In this document: in pieces, positions 6,194 to 13,186 of the stretch
Position numbering within the stretch: position 1 is the stretch's first letter
Layout: the number at the start of each line of letters is the position of its first letter
DNA from: Methylotenera sp.
Lineage (GTDB): Bacteria > Pseudomonadota > Gammaproteobacteria > Burkholderiales > Methylophilaceae
Assembly (NCBI GenBank): GCA_013816325.1
Contig: JACDEP010000007.1
Location: 1 to 15,380 of the forward strand
Length of the DNA: 15,380 nt
Reading direction: 5' to 3'
Notes under the pieces: generated by a model
What the model was told of the DNA's origin: nothing
The model's input: only the letters and a program-made list of their open reading frames with translations
The model's database searches: none
Made by a program: the position numbers and the translations under genes

Positions 6194-7066
6194 ATGCGTA
6201 TTTCGCCGATATTATTTTCATTCGTTTTGTCCGCTATATTCAACCCAGCCCAAGCGCAGATTTTGCCAAATGCAGAAATCGGTATCAAAATCCCTCTGGT
6301 GCAAAAACCCAGCACTAGACCAATGACAGTTGCGCATATTCCCGGATTGAAACGCTACTATATTGCGGATGGCGGCTTAGCGCCGATGCCTACCGAGTTT
6401 GAAGCAGCTGTTTCAAAATCCTTTATCCATAGCTATGACGATGAAGGTAAATACGTTAACTCATCACGTCCTGGCTATGACAACCGCTCGATTTATTACA
6501 ATCCAAAGACAGATAAGCTGGAAACCATTACTTACAATGTTTCCAGCGATGTAGGCTTTTCACCCAATACTGGCATCTATTCCATAGACCTGACTGAAAC
6601 TGGTGACTTAAAGGATACTTCTGCCGAAGTATTTGGCTTTAACCCAGCGTTTGGCGATGCTGCAACGATGCCAAGTTATAACCCGGATACTAACCAATAT
6701 TACGCTAAGCAGGAACACAGTAACAAAGTATGGATTGTAGATTTAAAATCTCGCGAAAAAGTGAGTGAGATTACTTTAGATTTAGCTAAAGCAGGCGTTG
6801 CTCATGATGATATTACTGACCATTTTGCCGGCTATACAGGCATTAAGGGTGAAGAATTAATTTTGCTGGATGTAGACCATAAAGCAGCCTTAATATTTGA
6901 TCTTACGGGTAAATATGTAGGTAAAAGTGAGCTGCCTAAAGACATGAAGTTGCGCTCGCAGAATCATTTTAATGGCACAGGTTATACCAATGATATGTTG
7001 TTTGTTTATTACGAACCTGAAGGTGAATTCGGTACCTATTATGGCTTCAAAGTATTAAAAAATTAA
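6194..7066 (+). CDS. Exported protein of unknown family, possibly beta-propeller-like
   Basis: I do not recognise the family. The 290-residue product has a clear signal peptide with cleavage expected after AQA (about residue 22), so it should be periplasmic or secreted. The mature part has no cysteine or membrane helix. It shows recurring strand-turn blocks such as YYNPKTDKLETITYNV, GIYSIDLTETGDL, YNPDTNQYYAKQ, KVWIVDLKSREKVSEITLD, ELILLDVDHKAALIFDLTGK and MLFVYYEPEGEFG. These resemble the blade repeats of beta-propellers such as the YVTN/SMP-30 type; this is by eye and tentative. A weak purine-rich AGAGAGAAG lies 5 bases before the ATG. It stands alone: 120 bases after queA and followed by a terminator at 7091. 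Confidence 0.75.
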   Translation: MRISPILFSFVLSAIFNPAQAQILPNAEIGIKIPLVQKPSTRPMTVAHIPGLKRYYIADGGLAPMPTEFEAAVSKSFIHSYDDEGKYVNSSRPGYDNRSIYYNPKTDKLETITYNVSSDVGFSPNTGIYSIDLTETGDLKDTSAEVFGFNPAFGDAATMPSYNPDTNQYYAKQEHSNKVWIVDLKSREKVSEITLDLAKAGVAHDDITDHFAGYTGIKGEELILLDVDHKAALIFDLTGKYVGKSELPKDMKLRSQNHFNGTGYTNDMLFVYYEPEGEFGTYYGFKVLKN

Positions 7067-7090
7067 ATGATACTTACTATTAGTACAAAT

Positions 7091-7117
7091 AAAAAACCGC
7101 CTTAACGGCGGTTTTTT
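7091..7117. terminator. Bidirectional rho-independent terminator
   Basis: CCGCC (7097-7101) and GGCGG (7107-7111) pair around a 5-base loop, extended by six A-T pairs, with a T run on both strands. It lies between two convergent genes (the exported protein ending at 7066 and the DUF1097 gene ending at 7166) and should stop transcripts from both sides. Confidence 0.92.
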
Positions 7118-7165
7118 ATTTTACGTTTAAAGTTGCATTCAAACTTTGATAAGCATCTTACATAC

Positions 7166-7669
7166 TTATTTACCTAATACGCCTGCAAGTTTGCCTGAAA
7201 GTAATCCGAACACAGCGCCGAATATTACAGATAGCGCCACGATCAGGGTTGGGTTAGTTAAGTTCATTGCACCATAACTGGCCGCAGTATTAGTTGATAA
7301 TGCATAACCTGCGGTTGCTGCATAACCATATACGTTTGCTGGTACTACAGAAAGCAAATTGATACCGGCAACGATAACTAAGAAAAATACTGTGACTGCG
7401 ATATATACAGGTGCGGCAATTGCTGGTGGAAGAGATACTGGGTTAGTAACGACTAAGGCAAGTGCAATACCTGCAATAACTGCACCATAAATCATGCCTA
7501 CGATTGTTTTTTGAAGTGCGGCATTATCACCACCAGTGTGGAAATAACAGCCCCAAGCGATAAAACCGGCCCAAACTAAAACGGAGCCTGCTAATGGTCC
7601 TAATGCTAAAAACGCCCACACCCCACCAAGTACTGCAATGCTTAAAGCTAACGCGGTTAATTTCGACAT
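7166..7669 (-). CDS. DUF1097 family inner membrane protein
   Basis: A 167-residue, very hydrophobic protein with about five to six membrane helices (near residues 5-23, 26-44, 54-76, 86-106, 110-124 and 140-162). The motif AWGCYFHTGGDN after the second helix and the overall layout match the DUF1097 family, which includes E. coli YcdZ. No transport substrate or function is established for the family. A ribosome binding site (GGGAG, about 6 bases) supports the ATG at 7669. It is a single gene, ending at the shared terminator. I saw no convincing promoter in the 194 bases upstream (7670-7863). Confidence 0.82.
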   Translation of the reverse strand: MSKLTALALSIAVLGGVWAFLALGPLAGSVLVWAGFIAWGCYFHTGGDNAALQKTIVGMIYGAVIAGIALALVVTNPVSLPPAIAAPVYIAVTVFFLVIVAGINLLSVVPANVYGYAATAGYALSTNTAASYGAMNLTNPTLIVALSVIFGAVFGLLSGKLAGVLGK

Positions 7670-7863
7670 ACTCTACTCCCTCTATAATTATTTAATTGAG
7701 TGCAAGTTGATTCGAACTACAGCAAAATATGCCGGGCGCATGATGTAGTAAGTTGCCCTAAAACATATTTAGCTAGCAGCATACTGAAGGATTTTCACAA
7801 AAATGTAAACTTTTTTTGCACTAATAAAGAGCAAAAATACAGAGGATTTTTAATCGATTGAAA

Positions 7864-8532
7864 TTAGATCGCTCTTGGTGCGCTATCCAAGTTTTTAGGG
7901 GACCCTTCAAAGATAGGGGGTGAATAACCCCAATTTTTGCGCCAAGCACCAAGTACCATATTGGGGTATTGCGGCTGGCCTAGACTCCCGTTGTAACGCC
8001 CTAAAGCGCGATAAATATCTCCATGCTCAATATCCAGATAATGCCTTAATATTGTGCAGCCATAACGTAAATTAATACGCAAATGAAATAAATTCTGATC
8101 TTTTGCACCAATACTACGCACCCAAAAAGGCATTACCTGCATAAAACCTCGGGCGCCAACCGAGGACACTGCGTATTTTTTGAAACCGCTTTCCACTTGA
8201 ATCAAACCAAGTACCATTTGTGGGTCTAAACCGGCACGCGTGGCTTCGTAATGCACGGTGCGCAACAAATCTTCACGGTAAGCCTCATCTGGAATGCGTT
8301 TCTTGAGGCGATTGGACATTTCTCTCATCCAAGCCTGCCCTTCCTGCGGGGTAGTAAAGACTAACTTAGGCGCCGCTTTATCGCTGACGCTGCGCTGCAT
8401 CATGGCGCGGACACTATTAGAAAGCGGCTCCTCTTTCTGTGACCCAGCAAAAGAGACTGCCTGGAAACCTATTCCCAGGAAGGTAAACAGCGCGACTAAA
8501 ATGATTTTATTCACGATATCAGGCGTATTCAA
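7864..8532 (-). CDS. Lytic transglycosylase, SLT domain (family 1-like)
   Basis: A periplasmic murein-cleaving enzyme forming 1,6-anhydromuramyl ends. It is 222 residues with an N-terminal hydrophobic export signal (about residues 9-30), then an SLT domain from about residue 88. Signatures: catalytic Glu114 in IQVESGF, then SSVGARGFMQVMP (123-135), the LRYGCTILRHYL helix and ALGRYNGS near residue 180. The lack of a lipobox suggests a soluble or signal-anchored form. It starts 20 bases after the proS stop and on the same strand, so it is probably co-transcribed with proS. Its exact paralogue name cannot be fixed from sequence alone. Confidence 0.92.
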   Translation of the reverse strand: MNTPDIVNKIILVALFTFLGIGFQAVSFAGSQKEEPLSNSVRAMMQRSVSDKAAPKLVFTTPQEGQAWMREMSNRLKKRIPDEAYREDLLRTVHYEATRAGLDPQMVLGLIQVESGFKKYAVSSVGARGFMQVMPFWVRSIGAKDQNLFHLRINLRYGCTILRHYLDIEHGDIYRALGRYNGSLGQPQYPNMVLGAWRKNWGYSPPIFEGSPKNLDSAPRAI

Positions 8533-8552
8533 ATCGAATTATTACCACAATA

Positions 8553-10274
8553 TTATTTTGCAACTCTTTGCAAAAATTCAACTAAATTCACTAAAGGCAA
8601 TGACTGTGCTTCAGTGGCAGAGCGGGTTTTATACTCAACATTGCCTTCATTTAGGCCACGTTCGCCAATCACTACACGATGCGGTATGCCCATCAAGTCG
8701 GCTTCGGCGAACATTACACCCGGACGCTCACCACGGTCATCTAGTAATACATCCACACCAGCGGTTAACAACTCATCATGTAGTTTATTGGTTGTAGTTT
8801 TAACCAGTTCAGATTTATCATAACCAATTGCACAAATCACCATGCTAAATGGCGCCATGCTGGCTGGGAATATGATGCCATGCTCATCGTTACCCTGTTC
8901 AATCGCTGCACCGACGATACGGGAAACGCCTATGCCATAGCATCCCATTTCCATTACTTGCGATTGACCATTTTCATCTAGATAAGTGGCATTCATTGCT
9001 TCAGAATATTTGGTACGTAGCTGGAAAATATGGCCAACTTCAACACCACGGCAAAGTGACAGTACGCCCTTACCATCAGGGCTAATGTCGCCTTCAACCA
9101 CGTTACGAATATCTGCAACTACGCTAGGCTCTGGCAAATCACGGCCAAAGTTCACACCGGCCAAATGGTATTTAGGTTTGTTTGCACCGCAGATAAAATC
9201 ACTCATTGCCGCAACGGTTCTATCAGCAATCACTTGTACATTAGCACCTACTCCAACTGGGCCAATAAAGCCTGGCGGACAATTTAAATTGGCTCGAATC
9301 TCCTCTTCGATGGCAAAGCGAAAATCTGCAAAACCAGCCAGCTTAGCTAGTTTTACTTCATTGAGGTGATGGTCGCCGCGCAATAAAGCTAAAACAAATT
9401 GAGCTTTATTATCTACAGTCACAATCAGTGCAATCGCTTTAACAGTGCGCTCAATACCAATATTGAGTAATTTAGCGACATCTTCACAGGCTGTTTGTTT
9501 AGGCGTATCTACATTGCACATTTGCTCTTGCGCTGCTGCACGTGGTTGAATAGGCATTACGGCTTCTGCTAATTCAACATTGGCTGCGAAGTCTGAAGTA
9601 TCACAATATGCCAAACCATCTTCGCCGGAATCTGCCAGCACATGAAACTCATGTGAGCCATCGCCACCAATCGCTCCTGTATCTGCTTTTACCGCACGGA
9701 ACTTCAAACCCAAGCGATTAAATACATTGCTATATGCCTGGTACATGGTTTGATATGTTTGCTCTAAAGACGCGAAATCTGTGTGGAAAGAGTACGCGTC
9801 CTTCATCATGAACTCGCGTGCACGCATTACACCGAAGCGCGGACGAATCTCATCACGAAATTTGGTCTGTATCTGGTAAAAATTAAGGGGCAGCTGCTTA
9901 TAGCTGCGTATCTCTTTACGCGCGATATCGGTAATCACTTCTTCATGCGTAGGGCCAAAACAGAACTCTCGTTCATGTCTATCTTGAATCTTAAGCATTT
10001 GCGGACCGAACACTGCCCAGCGGCCAGTCTCCTCCCACAGTTCTTTTGGTTGCACTGCTGGCATCAGCAACTCCAGCGCCCCGGCTTTATTCATCTCGTC
10101 GCGTACAATCGCCTCAACTTTGCGCAGCACCCGTAAACCTAGTGGCATCCAGCTATACAGGCCCGAACCTAGACGTTTAATCAGTCCTGCACGCACCATT
10201 AAGATATGGCTTTGCAGCTCAGCTTCGTTTGGAGCTTCTTTTTGAGTGTTGAAGAAAAATTGGGAGGCGCGCAT
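8553..10274 (-). CDS. proS: Prolyl-tRNA synthetase, bacterial type with editing domain
   Basis: Charges tRNA-Pro with proline in the cytoplasm and clears mischarged alanyl-tRNA. At 573 residues it is the full bacterial architecture: class II catalytic core with motif 1 region (AGLIKRLGSGLYSWMPLGLR, about 29-48), motif 2 (FRDEIRPRFGVMRAREFMMKDA, 139-160), an inserted editing domain (about 224-410, with LLRGDHHLNEVKLAKL), motif 3 (GCYGIGVSRIVGAAIEQ, from 444) and a C-terminal anticodon-binding domain (about 475-573). In the editing domain GDHHLNE has a second His where many relatives have Glu. The ATG at 10274 begins MRASQFFFNTQKEAP, the typical start. The downstream lytic transglycosylase is 20 bases away. 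Confidence 0.98.
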   Translation of the reverse strand: MRASQFFFNTQKEAPNEAELQSHILMVRAGLIKRLGSGLYSWMPLGLRVLRKVEAIVRDEMNKAGALELLMPAVQPKELWEETGRWAVFGPQMLKIQDRHEREFCFGPTHEEVITDIARKEIRSYKQLPLNFYQIQTKFRDEIRPRFGVMRAREFMMKDAYSFHTDFASLEQTYQTMYQAYSNVFNRLGLKFRAVKADTGAIGGDGSHEFHVLADSGEDGLAYCDTSDFAANVELAEAVMPIQPRAAAQEQMCNVDTPKQTACEDVAKLLNIGIERTVKAIALIVTVDNKAQFVLALLRGDHHLNEVKLAKLAGFADFRFAIEEEIRANLNCPPGFIGPVGVGANVQVIADRTVAAMSDFICGANKPKYHLAGVNFGRDLPEPSVVADIRNVVEGDISPDGKGVLSLCRGVEVGHIFQLRTKYSEAMNATYLDENGQSQVMEMGCYGIGVSRIVGAAIEQGNDEHGIIFPASMAPFSMVICAIGYDKSELVKTTTNKLHDELLTAGVDVLLDDRGERPGVMFAEADLMGIPHRVVIGERGLNEGNVEYKTRSATEAQSLPLVNLVEFLQRVAK

Positions 10275-10374
10275 AAAGGCTCATATCAATGCAAAATCAA
10301 AGTGCGAATTTTACAGAAGTTTTACTAAGATAGGTGTTTTCTATGACGACTTTGAATTGCACTATTCAATTGGC

Positions 10375-10389
10375 CTAGTGGTCCACTAG
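10375..10389. repeat. Short palindrome in the gap between proS and the cassette above it
   Basis: CTAGTGG-T-CCACTAG is a perfect 7-base dyad with a single central base, 19 bases beyond the stop codon of the exported protein gene. It lacks a T run on either strand, so it is not an ordinary terminator. The rest of the 133-base gap (10275-10407) shows no gene and no convincing promoter. Confidence 0.45.
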
Positions 10390-10407
10390 TTCTTTGGTTG
10401 GACTGAC

Positions 10408-11076
10408 TTATTGGTCAACGGGCTTATTTGCACTGCGGGTATGTCGGATCGGACTATCTTCAGGCACGTAGCCAGACTTCCATTGTTCGAATGGCAAAAT
10501 AGTAGCGGGAACGCCATTATCGTAAAACCAGCTGTCTACAGCAAATCGATGGCCAGTTGCTATTTCTTGTATCACCGCAGTGGTGTGTGGCCAGCCAGTA
10601 AAGAAGAAATTGCGAGTACGCATATCCTCGACTTCATGTAGCTTGATCAAGCCATATTGGTACATCAGGCGTATATAAGTCGTAGTGTTAATGGCTTCGT
10701 CATTGCAATCCAACTGACCGGGATAGCTTGAATTATCGAAAGTACCAGCACGGTCGGTAGAAGTGCCAGCTTTTACGCCCACTAACTCTTCTAACTTCCC
10801 GACTGCCAGGGCAATCCGTTTACGCTCTTGGACAGCTTCGGGTGTACTTGGTTGTTCAGCATTGGGTGCACTTAGGTCAGCATTGAAAATAAAAACGATC
10901 TTTTGCCACTCTTCGGGGGTTAAGGAAACGCGTTTGATTTCTACACAGCCGCCACCCGAACAGATATCAAAACCATCTAATGTAGGCACTTCATGATAAA
11001 TACGGTTGATATCTGAAACCGCAGCTTCAGAATTTAATACAAATAAGCATAACAAGCTAAATAATAATGGGCGCAT
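10408..11076 (-). CDS. Exported protein of unknown family with transglutaminase-like Cys-His-Asp layout
   Basis: I cannot name the family. From the ATG at 11076 the product is 222 residues: a signal peptide MRPLLFSLLCLFVLNSEAAV and a periplasmic domain. Near the mature N terminus is CSGGGC, a possible disulfide pair. The C-terminal half has GQLDCNDEAINTTTYIR with Cys124, then a helix ending in a Gly, GWPHTTAV with His164, and FAVDSWFYDNG with Asp181. Cys to His is 40 residues and His to Asp is 17, as in the transglutaminase/papain-like fold; this is a pattern reading, not a proven homology. The frame continues upstream to 11169, but those residues overlap the preceding gene and spoil the signal peptide; an ATG at 11088 is also possible. 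It overlaps the TPM gene by 20 bases and ends the lemA cassette. Confidence 0.72.
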   Translation of the reverse strand: MRPLLFSLLCLFVLNSEAAVSDINRIYHEVPTLDGFDICSGGGCVEIKRVSLTPEEWQKIVFIFNADLSAPNAEQPSTPEAVQERKRIALAVGKLEELVGVKAGTSTDRAGTFDNSSYPGQLDCNDEAINTTTYIRLMYQYGLIKLHEVEDMRTRNFFFTGWPHTTAVIQEIATGHRFAVDSWFYDNGVPATILPFEQWKSGYVPEDSPIRHTRSANKPVDQ

Positions 11077-11563
11077 CTGATAGCTCATTCTTATTTTTAC
11101 CATTAGCCGGGTAATGCTGGCTAAGTTTATGGCCGATTTGTTGTATGCCATACAAAGCGCCCGTTTCAAACTGACCTTGCCTGAACATTTTTTCCATTTC
11201 CAGGCTCACACGCTCCCAGCCCTCCGTTCCCGTATGGTGATGGATGCCGCGATCTGCGAGGATTTCAAAATCATGATCGGCGAGCAATAAATAGATCAGC
11301 ACGCCATTATTTTGCTCGGTATCCCATATACGTAAATGGGAAAATATTTCTATAGCGCGCTGCCGAGCTGATTTCTTTCTGAGAATATCCAACATATGCA
11401 GATTGGTTTCTACCGCAAAACGAATCTCTCCAGTATGTTTTGTTTCATTTTCAGCAATGGCCGCTTCGATTCTGCGCATGGCCTCGGCAGGGAAATAACG
11501 CCTAGTGGTGCTAGGCAGAATAAAGAGATGCCTCGCTAAGCGTTTGAATAGTGGGAATGACAT
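11057..11563 (-). CDS. TPM-domain protein, soluble short form
   Basis: A 168-residue protein with a TPM domain (the fold of thylakoid TLP18.3/Psb32 and YgcG). Visible family features are the N-terminal amphipathic region, HTGEIRFAVE, FSHLRIWDTEQNNGVLIYLL and DHDFEILADRGI, followed by the helical end. There is no signal peptide or membrane helix, so it should be cytoplasmic or peripheral, unlike the secreted TPM protein just upstream. I chose the ATG at 11563, placed 9 bases after AGGAG; an upstream in-frame TTG at 11569 is too close to the ribosome binding site. It lies 15 bases after the YgcG-like gene, so the two are co-transcribed. Some TPM proteins have phosphatase activity, but this is not assured here. 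Confidence 0.88.
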   Translation of the reverse strand: MSFPLFKRLARHLFILPSTTRRYFPAEAMRRIEAAIAENETKHTGEIRFAVETNLHMLDILRKKSARQRAIEIFSHLRIWDTEQNNGVLIYLLLADHDFEILADRGIHHHTGTEGWERVSLEMEKMFRQGQFETGALYGIQQIGHKLSQHYPANGKNKNELSDAPIII

Positions 11564-11578
11564 CAGCAATTTCTCCTA

Positions 11579-12451
11579 TTACCAATCACCGGAGGCACCG
11601 CCACCGCCAAAACCACCGCCGCCGCCCGAGAATGAATCGCCACCGCTACCGCCGCCAAAGCCGCCTAATCCACCGCCCATGGTCGGATAATGACTAAACC
11701 CGTTCATGCCGCGCGTGCCCATCATCATGGTGAAAAAGAATGCCAGAAGCCCTAGCACCAGAGCGGTTCCCATGGCAATTCCCAATACCCATATAGCCAC
11801 TCCTAATAAGCCGCCATTTGCCGCACTACCCATAAAATTACCCAATATACTGCGCAGGAATAAGCCTGAAATCAGCCCACCAAATATTAATAGCGGGAAA
11901 ATATTATTAAAACCACCTTTATGGGTTTTAGCTTCAGGTGCTGGCAAATTTTCACCATTGGTTATACCTATAAGCTTATCTACGGCATTACTGATGCCGC
12001 CATAGAAATCCCCTTGTTTAAAACTTGGCGACATGATTTCGGTAATAATGCGTTTAGCGGTTAAGTCAGGGATCGCGCCTTCTAGGCCATAACCAACTTC
12101 AATGCGTATTTTGTGGTCATTCTTGGCGACTAATATCAAGATGCCATCATCCGGTTTAGCACGGCCTAGCTTCCAGGCTTCAACTACGCGTATGGAATAT
12201 TGGGCGATGTCTTCGGGTTGCGTGGTAGGGACTATTAGCACAGCAATCTGGCTGCCTTTTTGCTGCTCAAAGCTAGCAAGCTTGGTTTCGAGCTGATTTT
12301 GCTGTTCAGAAGTTAGCGTTTGGGTCAGGTCGGTAACCCGGGTCTTTAAATGTGGGATAGAAACAAGTTCTGCCTGTGCGCTACTTGATGCGAATACAAG
12401 TAGTGCACAGAGCGCGAACACGGCCGCTTTTAGCTTGGCAATCACCTTCAT
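11579..12451 (-). CDS. Secreted TPM-domain protein, YgcG-like, with glycine-rich tail
   Basis: A 290-residue protein with a signal peptide cleaved after AQA (residue 27), a TPM domain at about 35-163 (VTDLTQTLTSEQQNQLETKL, GSQIAVLIVP, RAKPDDGILILVAKNDHKIRIEVGYGLEGAIPD), membrane segments near 183-204 and 212-243, and a glycine-rich tail of about 30 residues ending ASGDW. This order is that of the YgcG/TPM family in proteobacteria; the domain faces the periplasm. The function is not settled; membrane protein quality control and phosphatase roles have been proposed for relatives. It starts 18 bases after lemA with a weak AAGG close to the ATG, so coupling to lemA translation is likely. Pairing with LemA is a very common gene neighbourhood. 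Confidence 0.93.
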   Translation of the reverse strand: MKVIAKLKAAVFALCALLVFASSSAQAELVSIPHLKTRVTDLTQTLTSEQQNQLETKLASFEQQKGSQIAVLIVPTTQPEDIAQYSIRVVEAWKLGRAKPDDGILILVAKNDHKIRIEVGYGLEGAIPDLTAKRIITEIMSPSFKQGDFYGGISNAVDKLIGITNGENLPAPEAKTHKGGFNNIFPLLIFGGLISGLFLRSILGNFMGSAANGGLLGVAIWVLGIAMGTALVLGLLAFFFTMMMGTRGMNGFSHYPTMGGGLGGFGGGSGGDSFSGGGGGFGGGGASGDW

Positions 12452-12469
12452 GACCTTAGGTAAAGCTGC

Positions 12470-13084
12470 CTACTTCTTATCGCCAAATTCAACGGTAGGA
12501 GCCACTGAAATTGACTTTTCATTTTCCACAGTAAAAGACGGCTTAGTTTTGTAACCAAACATCATGGCCGTCAGGTTGCCTGGGAAAGAACGCACTGCCA
12601 CGTTGTATTGTTTAATTGTTTCGATATAACGGTTACGCGCAACGGTAATACGGTTCTCAGTACCCTCTAGTTGCGCTTGCAAATCTCTGAAGCCTTGGTC
12701 AGCTTTTAGGTTAGGGTAATTTTCTGAAACCGCTAACAAGCGTGAAAGCGCCGAAGTTAATTGGCTTTGCGCAGCCTGGAATTTAGCGAAAGCATCTGGG
12801 TCATTCAAAACTTCCGGTGTGACTTGCATACTACCTACTCTAGAACGTGCATCAGCCACCTGAGTCAGCACTTCTTTTTCATGGGAAGCATACCCTTTGA
12901 CAACATTGACGAGATTAGGCACCAAGTCAGCACGGCGCTGGTACTGGTTAAGCACTTCTGACCAGCTTGCCTTGGCTTCTTCGTCTAATGTTTGGAAATT
13001 GTTATAGCCACAACCGCTCAGATTCAACAATAAAAATAGGGCTGAAACCTTCAAAATCCATGCATTCAAATTCAAGTTCTTCAT
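12470..13084 (-). CDS. lemA: LemA family lipoprotein
   Basis: A 204-residue LemA protein with a lipobox (LSGC, Cys25) after a short hydrophobic signal, so it is probably lipid-anchored rather than spanning the membrane as many LemA proteins do. The conserved block after the signal (YNNFQTLDEEAKASWSEV, NQYQRRADLVPNLVNVVKGY) and the long helical segments carrying SRLLAVSENYPNLKA, ITVARNRYIETIKQYN and FPGNLTAMMFGY identify the family and its helical bundle. AAGGA about 6 bases ahead of the ATG at 13084 supports the start. It is the first gene of the lemA-TPM-TPM-unknown cassette. LemA function is poorly defined; the family name comes from an early Listeria antigen. Confidence 0.93.
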   Translation of the reverse strand: MKNLNLNAWILKVSALFLLLNLSGCGYNNFQTLDEEAKASWSEVLNQYQRRADLVPNLVNVVKGYASHEKEVLTQVADARSRVGSMQVTPEVLNDPDAFAKFQAAQSQLTSALSRLLAVSENYPNLKADQGFRDLQAQLEGTENRITVARNRYIETIKQYNVAVRSFPGNLTAMMFGYKTKPSFTVENEKSISVAPTVEFGDKK

Positions 13085-13186
13085 GTTTTTTCCTTAGTAA
13101 TCTTATTAGCAATCTTAATATATTACAGTCTTAATTAATTTGGAATTCGGTCATTACTTAATCATAATGGAGGCAGCAATGGCCTA

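Noticed and set aside
7812..7845. TTTTTGC / GCAAAAA inverted repeat after the lytic transglycosylase as a terminator
   Set aside because: The stem is nearly all A-T with an 11-base loop and no GC core; too weak to call.
8294..8797. 167-codon open frame on the plus strand across the transglycosylase/proS junction
   Set aside because: It is antisense to two well-supported genes, has no family features, no ribosome binding site, and a cysteine- and histidine-rich composition typical of shadow frames.
11077..11169. Upstream extension of the exported Cys-His-Asp protein
   Set aside because: It would lie wholly inside the TPM gene and put 31 non-hydrophobic residues before a clean signal peptide.
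11505..11690. Proline-rich open frame on the plus strand
   Set aside because: It is the antisense reading of glycine codons in the YgcG-like tail; glycine GGN codons read as proline on the other strand.
11580..11690. GC-rich repetitive stretch that might be a DNA repeat element
   Set aside because: It is the coding sequence of the glycine-rich C-terminal tail usual for YgcG/TPM proteins, so no separate repeat is needed.
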